Positions 42,303-48,019 of a stretch of 48,019 nucleotides of DNA are shown piece after piece. The stretch comes from Candidatus Zixiibacteriota bacterium (GTDB lineage Bacteria; Zixibacteria; MSB-5A5; WJJR01; JAJRUJ01): the NCBI GenBank assembly GCA_024277855.1, contig JAJRUJ010000067.1, forward strand, positions 1 to 48,019, read 5' to 3'. The number at the start of each line of letters is the position of its first letter. Within the stretch, counting starts at the first letter, position 1. Position numbers and translations under genes: made by a program. Below the pieces are notes generated by a model. The model was given only the letters and a program-made list of their open reading frames with translations, had not been told where the DNA came from and did no database searches.

Positions 42303-43382
42303 ATGAAAGCAACTTCGCTGTTTATCGCTATAGTACTTCTGGCGCTGGCGGTCACTGTGTCGGCGTCGGATACCCCCCGCTTGAATGTGGTGACCACACT
42401 TCCGGACTATGCCTACTTTGCGCGGCGGATCGGCGGTGATCGGGTTACCGTCCAGGCAATCGTTCACGGCAACCAGGATGCGCACTTTATTCGGCCAAAG
42501 CCCTCGTTTGTCAACATGGTCCGGAATGCGGATGTCCTCATCTCAACCGGACTCGACCTGGAGTTATGGCTGCCAACCATCGTCAATAAAAGCGGTAACA
42601 CTCATGTCCGCAGCGGCGAAGCGGGCTATGTCGCCGCCTCGCACGGGATGACATTACTTGAGAAACCCAAAGTGCTCTCCCGTTCCGAAGGCGGAGTGCA
42701 TATCTACGGTAATCCGCATATGAACTCCAGCCCGATCAAAATGAAGATTGCCGCCCAGAACATCGCAATCGGGCTGATTAAAAACGACCCCGAGGGTAAA
42801 GACTTCTATAATACAAATCTGAAAACACTCCTCGACGAATTCGACAATCGCCTGTTCGGCAATGAGCTTGTCCGCCTTCTCGGCGGCGAGACCCTTTGTA
42901 AACTTGCCGAAAAAGGAACACTGATTTCGTTTCTCCAAGAACACGAGTATGGCGGCAAACCGATGATCGAATACCTCGGCGGTTGGCTGGCCGGAATGAT
43001 GCCGCTTCGCGGAACGCGGATTGTTACCTACCACAAGAACTGGGTGTATTTCGAGCGCATCTTCGGGATCGAGGAGGCCGGAACGGTCGAACCGAAGCCG
43101 GGTATTCCCCCATCGGCGAAACACGTCAATGAACTTGTCGACAAAATGCGGACGGAAAAAATTCCGATCATTCTGGCGGCAAATTATTTCGACGAACAGA
43201 AAATTCGCACCGTGGCGGAACGCGTCGATGCGGAACCGGTTATCGTCCCACTCTATGTCGGCGGAGGGGAAAATGTCGATACGTACTTCCAGTTGGTCGA
43301 CCTCTGGGTCGACCGGCTGTTGAACGCCGCGGAGAAAAAAGGTCTGCTGAAGATTAGTTCCTTATCAGGATGGTCGAAATGA
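42303..43382 (+). CDS. metal ABC transporter substrate-binding protein (ZnuA/TroA family)
   Basis: 359 residues from ATG 42303 (GGAGAAATTGTA ahead). Signal peptide at 1-22 (LLALAVTVSA). Cluster A-1/ZnuA features: VVTTLPDYAYFARRIGGDRV, then the first metal His in GNQDAHFIRPKPS, the second in HIYGNPHMNSSP, TYHKNWVYFERIFGI (third His), and the acidic ligand in the region of AANYFDEQ. There is no long His-rich loop of the kind seen in ZnuA of enterics; the spacing fits Zn or Mn. The 'GNQDAHFI' form with Ala before His is typical of delta-proteobacterial and FCB members. It binds metal in the periplasm for the two permeases. Confidence 0.9.
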   Translation: MKATSLFIAIVLLALAVTVSASDTPRLNVVTTLPDYAYFARRIGGDRVTVQAIVHGNQDAHFIRPKPSFVNMVRNADVLISTGLDLELWLPTIVNKSGNTHVRSGEAGYVAASHGMTLLEKPKVLSRSEGGVHIYGNPHMNSSPIKMKIAAQNIAIGLIKNDPEGKDFYNTNLKTLLDEFDNRLFGNELVRLLGGETLCKLAEKGTLISFLQEHEYGGKPMIEYLGGWLAGMMPLRGTRIVTYHKNWVYFERIFGIEEAGTVEPKPGIPPSAKHVNELVDKMRTEKIPIILAANYFDEQKIRTVAERVDAEPVIVPLYVGGGENVDTYFQLVDLWVDRLLNAAEKKGLLKISSLSGWSK

Positions 43383-44218
43383 GCGAGGTGTGGAGTTTCT
43401 TCTTGGTCCAGATTGCGCTGATCGCGGTGGTGCTGATTCTTCACACCTACATGGGGCTTCACGTCATCCGGCGGACAATTATCTTTTGCGACCTCGTACT
43501 GGCCCAACTCGCCGCGTTTGGGGCATTGGTTGGCATCGCTTTTGGTATTCATTATGCCACCAGTGGTTCCTATATCCTGCCCCTGCTCACAGTTCTGGTG
43601 GGTTCCTACTTACTGGCCACAATCGACCCGCGATCGCCGCTGATCCCGCGTGAGGCCGTAATCGGAATCATGTTTGCCATGTCTCTGGTCGCTACACTGC
43701 TCCTCGGCGACAAACTTTCCGGCGGCGATGCCTACGTAACAAAGACACTGGCCGGTTCGATGCTCTGGGTCAACTGGCCGCTCGTCGCAATTACCGCCGC
43801 GGTCTACATCGTGCTCCTGCTCTTTCATTACCGGTTCCGGCACAAATTCATCGCCCTTACCGAAAATCCGGAATCACTGCGGCATCGGCGTTACTGGGAT
43901 TTTCTCTTTTTTGCGACCCAGGGTATCATCGCGGTCCTGATTGTCCCGATTGCCGGCGTACTGCTGGCTTACGCGTTCCTGATGATCCCAGCGTCAATCG
44001 CCGCCATGTTTTCCAAAGGGTGGCTTCGCGCCATCATCATCGGGTGGAGTGTCGGTTTTGCGGCCTGCATATTTGGGCTGATATTGTCTTACAATGCAGA
44101 CCTGCCTTACGGCCCGACTCTCGTGCTGGCGTTGGGTATATGTTTCCTGGGGGCGGTGGCGATCAAGTCGTTGAAGCCCGCATTGGCTCGCGGCTGGTTG
44201 AAGGGGGGAACACGATGA
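43379..44218 (+). CDS. metal ABC transporter permease (ZnuB family), first copy
   Basis: About 279 residues from ATG 43379 (overlapping the preceding TGA as ATGA; an in-frame ATG at 43370 is also possible). An integral membrane protein with ~8 helices: LVQIALIAVVLILHTYMGLH, IFCDLVLAQLAAFGALVGIA, LPLLTVLVGSYLLAT, LAGSMLWVNWPLVAITAAVY, GIIAVLIVPIAGVLLAYAFL. It has the family's 'FCDLVLAQLAAFGA' and 'AYAFLMIPASIAAMF' segments, the latter in the cytoplasmic loop that meets the ATPase. Overlaps the next permease by four bases. In ZnuABC systems the ATPase is usually beside it; none is present here. Confidence 0.88.
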   Translation: MSEVWSFFLVQIALIAVVLILHTYMGLHVIRRTIIFCDLVLAQLAAFGALVGIAFGIHYATSGSYILPLLTVLVGSYLLATIDPRSPLIPREAVIGIMFAMSLVATLLLGDKLSGGDAYVTKTLAGSMLWVNWPLVAITAAVYIVLLLFHYRFRHKFIALTENPESLRHRRYWDFLFFATQGIIAVLIVPIAGVLLAYAFLMIPASIAAMFSKGWLRAIIIGWSVGFAACIFGLILSYNADLPYGPTLVLALGICFLGAVAIKSLKPALARGWLKGGTR

Positions 44219-45495
44219 GCACGATATCCCTGTTAGGCCTGCCCTTTCTTGTGGCGCTGGAAATGATTGCCATCCTTGGGTACGTAGGAATTCATGTGCT
44301 CAAACGTGAGATTATTTTTGTCGACATCGCCTTGGCGCAGGTTGCCGCAGTGGGGGCCATTGTGGCTCACCTCGCTTTCGAAGTGCATGGAGATTCGGTG
44401 ACCGGCTATTCATTCGCCTTTGGTGCGACTCTCCTTGCCGCTGGTTTCTATTCATTTGTTCGGCGGCAGACTATCCGGATTCCGTTGGAAGCGGTCATCG
44501 GTGTCACGTATGCCGTTGCCGCCGCACTGGCACTTTTTCTTGTGGGCGTCGCGCCGGGTGGACATGTTCATATCCATCAGATGCTCGCCGGCAGCATTCT
44601 GTGGACGACGCCGAAAGACGTAATTTTGTGTGGGGGAGTATTTGCGGCAACCGGCTTGTGTTTCTACCTGTTCCGGAAACCGCTGGCCGGGATATCGGAT
44701 GATTACGAAGGGGCGGTCCGAAAAGGTACCAACACCATTGCCTGGGATTTTGTTTTCTACACCCTGGTGGGGATTATCATTACATTGGCCGTTCGCATCG
44801 CCGGGGTAGTCATTGTGTTTACTTTTCTCATTATTCCCGCGACGCTGTCGGCAATCTTCGCCAAAAGCTGGGGAATGCGGCTGGTCATCGCATGGATTAC
44901 CGGTGGAACAGCAACTGGCTTGGGCCTGCTTTTTGCCAACGCGTTCGATTTCTCCGTCGGGCCGGCTATCGCCCTTTTCCTGGGCCTGGCCCTGGTGCTT
45001 ACCGCTTTGTTGCGGCAGATCCGAATAACAAAAACCATAACTGCGGTTATTTCCTTCGCGGTGGCAGGGGTACTCTTCGTCTGGTTCTTGTCTTTGTCCG
45101 GGTCTTCCGGCCCGCCGGCCCTGAGTTCTCAAAGTACTCCGGAGCATTCACCAGTCCCTGTTGTCCGGCATGAGGCCGGGGCTGAGGGTCTGGAAAAGTT
45201 TGATCCGAGCCAAATCTCTGTTGTTACCGATCCCGGCAAGCTGAAACAGATCTTCGACGGTTCGAACGATATGGAGGTTCGTACAGCTGTGGTCAGTCGT
45301 TTTCTCGAGATCGATCCGCCAGGGGGGATTCGCCTTGCCCTCGAGTTTTTGAAAACGGACCCTCCGCTCCTCTTTCGACAGGGGGTGATCAATAAGCTAC
45401 AAGACGTATCCGGGTTAGCGAGCGACTACAATATCGAGGAGCCGTTCAACTCGCCTGACAACCAGCGGGCAATCGCGGCGATGTCCAGGCAGTAA
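44215..45495 (+). CDS. metal ABC transporter permease (ZnuB family), second copy, with C-terminal extension
   Basis: 426 residues from ATG 44215, overlapping the first permease stop. Residues ~1-285 are a ZnuB-type permease (LEMIAILGYVGIHVLKREII, VDIALAQVAAVGAIVAHLAF, MLAGSILWTTPKDVI, VVIVFTFLIIPATLSAIFAK). After another hydrophobic segment (TAVISFAVAGVLFVWFLSL, ~280-300) comes a ~125-residue hydrophilic tail: low-complexity SSGPPALSSQSTPEHSPVPV, then helical DPSQISVVTDPGKLKQIF, MEVRTAVVSRFLEIDPP, IRLALEFLKTDPP, resembling HEAT-like helices. The tail should face the periplasm or cytoplasm depending on the helix count. Two different permeases suggest a heterodimeric transporter. The tail's role is unknown. 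Confidence 0.85.
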   Translation: MSTISLLGLPFLVALEMIAILGYVGIHVLKREIIFVDIALAQVAAVGAIVAHLAFEVHGDSVTGYSFAFGATLLAAGFYSFVRRQTIRIPLEAVIGVTYAVAAALALFLVGVAPGGHVHIHQMLAGSILWTTPKDVILCGGVFAATGLCFYLFRKPLAGISDDYEGAVRKGTNTIAWDFVFYTLVGIIITLAVRIAGVVIVFTFLIIPATLSAIFAKSWGMRLVIAWITGGTATGLGLLFANAFDFSVGPAIALFLGLALVLTALLRQIRITKTITAVISFAVAGVLFVWFLSLSGSSGPPALSSQSTPEHSPVPVVRHEAGAEGLEKFDPSQISVVTDPGKLKQIFDGSNDMEVRTAVVSRFLEIDPPGGIRLALEFLKTDPPLLFRQGVINKLQDVSGLASDYNIEEPFNSPDNQRAIAAMSRQ

Positions 45496-45575
45496 GTCCT
45501 GACGCGAGCCATAAGTATGTGACAACTGATTATTTGATGAAGACAGTCGGTAAGCCGGGGTTCTGGCGGCCATGC

Positions 45576-46022
45576 CTAATCGTAATTTTCGCGGGTCACT
45601 TGATCAGTCATCGTCGGCGCGAGGAGCGGCTTCCAGGTGGAGTCCTCCCATGTCCCCAGAGACGTGTGCATCTCAAAGTACTTTTTCGGTATCGGGTGTG
45701 TACCAACGACGACTTTGATCGCATAGCGTTTTTCAAGGAAGGCCTTGAATGTATCGAGATAGGAACAGGGAGGATAACCGACGACCAGTCCGGTAGCTAA
45801 ATGAATTACCTCGGCGCCGTTTTTCACCATCTCTTCGCCCGCATATTCAATGTTGCCGCCGGGACAACCATCGCACGTTGTAAAACCAACCAACTCAATT
45901 TCGGTGTCGGTATACGTACTGAAAGCTCCTTCCCTGCCTCTCAGTGCCCTAAGGCATTTCCCGCCAGCGCAGCGACGGTAGCGATCGCAGATGATTATGC
46001 CGATTTTGGTCTTCGAGTTCAT
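45576..46022 (-). CDS. CGGC-domain protein
   Basis: 148 residues from ATG 46022, with AAAGGAG six bases ahead. The CGGC domain is recognised by KIGIIICDRYRRCAGGKCLR (Cys-Ala-Gly-Gly-Lys-Cys, residues ~18-23), VGFTTCDGCPGGNIEYAGEE, MVKNGAEVIHLATGLVVGYP and KYAIKVVVGTHP-like segments near the end. These are small cytoplasmic proteins with four or more conserved Cys thought to bind a metal; several are induced by metals or occur with metal transporters. It is convergent with the metal-import operon, 80 bases apart, and starts the minus-strand group at the right end. No experimental role is known to me. Confidence 0.82.
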   Translation of the reverse strand: MNSKTKIGIIICDRYRRCAGGKCLRALRGREGAFSTYTDTEIELVGFTTCDGCPGGNIEYAGEEMVKNGAEVIHLATGLVVGYPPCSYLDTFKAFLEKRYAIKVVVGTHPIPKKYFEMHTSLGTWEDSTWKPLLAPTMTDQVTRENYD

Positions 46023-46168
46023 TGTACTCCTTTCGATATTTGCCTAGTCAATCGTTACCACAGCGGAATCGGACCAGATAAAACCAGTAGTGCCCAACCT
46101 TGTCACCAACGGACTACAGCATGCCTGGATTGACCGGATTTTGGACAGAGGTACGGGCACCAACTCGT

Positions 46169-47347
46169 TTATGTTCGATGCCTGTAAAATTCCTCCATTC
46201 TGTCAAATGCGGTATTTATCACGTTTGCCGGAACGCAAAATGAAAGTCTCAGATGCCGTTGTCCGGACGGACCGAATGCAACGCCCGGAGTTGTTGAAAC
46301 TTTGCCCTCCTTCAATAACCTGATACAAAAGGCCGTCGAATCCCGCCCTTCTTCAAGCAATATCCGGGGGAACATTAGATAGGAACCTCGCGGTTTCTGA
46401 TAAGCAAAGACGGAGTCGAGTTTATCCAAGCGTTCGCACATCAAATTGCGGGTTGAAAGGTAATGCTCGCGGAACTCGGTAATGCAATCCTGTGGTCCTT
46501 CCAGCGCGGCGAGCGCCGCATGTTGGGAGACTACCGGAGCACAAATCGCAAACGGGATATGGGCCTTGGTAATTTGCGGTATTAATTCTTCGTCGGCATG
46601 CAGGTAGCCGACACGCCAGCCGGTCATCGCATACGTCTTGGTAAACGTATAACAACTGATCACGTGCTTTCGCAATTCGGGGATAGAGGCAAGCGAGAAG
46701 TGTGTCAGGCCGTCGAAGACAAAATACTCGTACGCTTCATCGGTGATGATCATCAGGTCATGCTCCAAGGCGATTTCGGCCAATTGGCGTAGTTCCCCTT
46801 CGGAATAAACCGTCCCTGTTGGATTATTGGGCGAACAACACACGATTGCTTTTGTTTTGGCCGTGATTGCTTTCCGAATAGCATCGAAATCAAGCGCAAA
46901 GCCCTCTTCTTCAATGGTGGGTACCAGCACGGGTGTTCCCGAGGCCATGGTAACTTGCCGGATATGGGTCGAGTATGTCGGCGGGAACATCAAGACCTCA
47001 TCTCCGGGATCAATAATCGCCATGATTGCTGCCGCGAGACCCTCAATCGCGCCAACGGTAACAATAAGCTGAGATACGTTAGCGTCGATATGGTTGTCTC
47101 TTCGCAACTTACGGACAATGGCCTCGCGGAGGCGGACCAAACCCGCATTTTCAGAATATCCGCCGACCAGCCCGTCTTTAATGGCCGCAATTGCGGCGTT
47201 TCCGATATGTTCTGGAGTCCCGGATGTTGGTTTGGCCCAGGACAGAAACGCCACGTCCTCAACATCCCTGGATAACCTGGTCATCTCGTGGATGGCGGAC
47301 TTTGGGATCTGCGAAACCCGATGCGCTATTCTGACCTCACTTTTCAT
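46169..47347 (-). CDS. PLP-dependent aminotransferase, class I/II
   Basis: 392 residues from ATG 47347 (AAGGAG about five bases ahead); the frame is open to 47590, but the upstream part overlaps the cupin gene. Fold type I motifs: GGYSENAGLVRLREAIVRKL, VTVGAIEGLAAAIMAII, CCSPNNPTGTVYSEGEL (Asn of the PLP site), ITDEAYEYFVFDG (Asp, Tyr), TFTKTYAMTGWRVGYLHAD (Schiff-base Lys) and LRLSFCV (substrate carboxylate Arg). It resembles aspartate- or aromatic-aminotransferase-like enzymes. It could transaminate prephenate or phenylpyruvate for the nearby aromatic pathway, but it lies 30 kb away on another transcript, so this is a guess. Substrate not determinable. Confidence 0.9.
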   Translation of the reverse strand: MKSEVRIAHRVSQIPKSAIHEMTRLSRDVEDVAFLSWAKPTSGTPEHIGNAAIAAIKDGLVGGYSENAGLVRLREAIVRKLRRDNHIDANVSQLIVTVGAIEGLAAAIMAIIDPGDEVLMFPPTYSTHIRQVTMASGTPVLVPTIEEEGFALDFDAIRKAITAKTKAIVCCSPNNPTGTVYSEGELRQLAEIALEHDLMIITDEAYEYFVFDGLTHFSLASIPELRKHVISCYTFTKTYAMTGWRVGYLHADEELIPQITKAHIPFAICAPVVSQHAALAALEGPQDCITEFREHYLSTRNLMCERLDKLDSVFAYQKPRGSYLMFPRILLEEGRDSTAFCIRLLKEGKVSTTPGVAFGPSGQRHLRLSFCVPANVINTAFDRMEEFYRHRT

Positions 47348-47400
47348 GTTCTCCTTCTCTTCTCTATTTTTCTTCAACCAATTGTTAACAATTGGCCGCA

Positions 47401-47727
47401 TCAGGTATGTAACGCACACCAGGTCACCATAATCACAGTCCATTTCGTTGTGATAAATGGGCCATGATCCGATCCAGGCGGGATTGTGCGAAACGTGCCT
47501 TCGGGATATATCCGGCCACGACTTTCGTATTCTCCCTCCAGAATCAGATGTTGCTCGGCATAATGATGAATGTGGCTTTCCATATACCAATCAGGTGGAA
47601 GTTTTAGCAGAATCACCCGTGGGGTCATGCCACTTCCATCAGAGAGGATTTTCACACCAGTGCCTGGCGGGTATTCCTTTGATTCCTCCCATTCCAAGTC
47701 ATTGATATTTACAGTTATGTTTACCAC
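47401..47727 (-). CDS. cupin-domain protein
   Basis: 108 residues from GTG 47727, with GGAGG about nine bases ahead. A single-domain cupin: GTGVKILSDGSGMTPRVILL, then the first motif WYMESHIHHYAEQHLILEGE (His-x-His, Glu, further His) and the second FRTIPPGSDHGPFITTKW (His). The His/Glu set would bind one metal ion. Small stand-alone cupins may be enzymes or binding proteins; this one is not identified further. It is between a partial gene and the aminotransferase, 53 bases from the latter, and is probably co-transcribed with it. Confidence 0.8.
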   Translation of the reverse strand: MVNITVNINDLEWEESKEYPPGTGVKILSDGSGMTPRVILLKLPPDWYMESHIHHYAEQHLILEGEYESRGRIYPEGTFRTIPPGSDHGPFITTKWTVIMVTWCALHT

Positions 47728-47730
47728 GAT

Positions 47731-48018
47731 TCAATCCTCCTTTTTGTTATGTGTTCCCTGACGCCGACTCAAGTGTTTCGGGAACACATAAATTTCGCCT
47801 TGATACACGACTTCAGCCAATTCCTTCTCCTTAATCATTCGTTCGACTGTGCCCGGAACAGCAAATGCTTCTGCGATGCCCTCAGCTTGTTCTTTTCGTA
47901 AGGGATGACGCGAACCGATCTCAATAATTGCCTATTGAGCATTTGAAAATTCTCCCAACCCAAATGCGCCGGACTCTAATCCGGGCAACGCGATGGCATT
48001 CCCGATTATTTGTTGCGC
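47731..48018 (-). pseudogene. partial gene at the right edge, interrupted by in-frame amber; not identified
   Basis: The frame enters from the right edge with 28 readable codons (LPGLESGAFGLGEFSNAQ), meets TAG at 47932-47934, and continues in the same frame for 66 codons to TGA at 47731. The second part reads AIIEIGSRHPLRKEQAEGIA, EAFAVPGTVERMIKEKELAE and VVYQGEIYVFPKHLSRR. The piece VPGTVERMIKEKELAEVVYQ loosely resembles a winged or excisionase-type helix-turn-helix, but I cannot name a family. It stops four bases before the cupin start, so a functional unit is likely. Either the N-terminal part belongs to the same gene and the amber is a mutation or readthrough site, or two separate frames meet by chance. 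The start is outside the window. Confidence 0.45.
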
Positions 48019-48019
48019 C

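Noticed and set aside
16256-47934. Global reassignment of TAG to an amino acid
   Set aside because: trpA, moaA, the sigma-54 activator and the porin all end correctly at TAG; moaA ends exactly at its Gly-Gly.
1-48019. CRISPR arrays, tRNA and rRNA genes
   Set aside because: No regularly spaced repeats, cloverleaf-like sequences or rRNA segments were noticed by reading; no dedicated search could be run.

Overview
The window reads as the chromosome of an anaerobic, Gram-negative, diderm bacterium of moderate to high GC. It encodes TolC and porin outer-membrane proteins, an RND efflux system, a sigma-54 regulator, ferredoxin-containing P-loop ATPases and a secreted LVIVD-repeat protein ending in a dockerin. 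The dockerin style, the decayed IS481-type transposase and the mixed gene content suggest an uncultured phylum of the FCB/Zixibacteria kind, but this placement is inference from family resemblance only.

Layout. (1) 1-3141: the end of a Tex-type RNA-binding protein, a tiny membrane protein and the LVIVD/dockerin protein. (2) 3166-17736, minus strand: one compact aromatic supraoperon, trpL-trpE-G-D-C-F-B-A, then chorismate mutase, DAHP synthase, tyrA, aroA, aroE, aroC, aroK, aroB and aroQ. It starts at a sigma-70-type promoter and a ribosome-mediated attenuator with a Trp-Trp-Trp leader peptide, and it ends at an intrinsic terminator. Nearly every junction overlaps or is a few bases long. It holds all seven shikimate enzymes and the whole Trp branch; pheA is the obvious absentee. 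trpE carries an in-frame amber codon. (3) 17924-23979: a small exported protein and a TolC/adaptor/RND metal-efflux operon closed by a strong terminator. (4) 24087-27875: molybdenum cofactor genes moaA, a moaC-moaB fusion, moeA and a MOSC protein. (5) 28096-32291: elongation factor G, a flippase-like membrane protein and a decayed transposase.

(6) 32456-40180 is the most interesting region. A PAS/AAA+/Fis sigma-54 activator is followed by a well-formed -24/-12 promoter with palindromic upstream sites. Downstream lie three NifX/MTH1175-like proteins, a DUF89 protein, glycine-rich small proteins, two MinD-like ATPases with 2x[4Fe-4S] ferredoxin inserts, and a cysteine-rich ATC-hydrolase-like protein. 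The set resembles the Desulfovibrio 'orange protein' (ORP) system, here with extra parts. (7) 40355-45495: a Cys/His-rich exported protein, a porin, and a Zn/Mn-type ABC importer with a binding protein and two permeases but no ATPase. (8) 45576-48018, minus strand: a CGGC-domain protein, an aminotransferase, a cupin and a partial gene.

A recurring oddity is that three genes (trpE, the DUF5320-like gene and the partial gene at the right edge) are each interrupted by one in-frame TAG, with plausible coding continuing in the same frame. TAG is an ordinary stop elsewhere here (trpA, moaA, the activator, the porin). I saw no tRNA, rRNA or CRISPR array.
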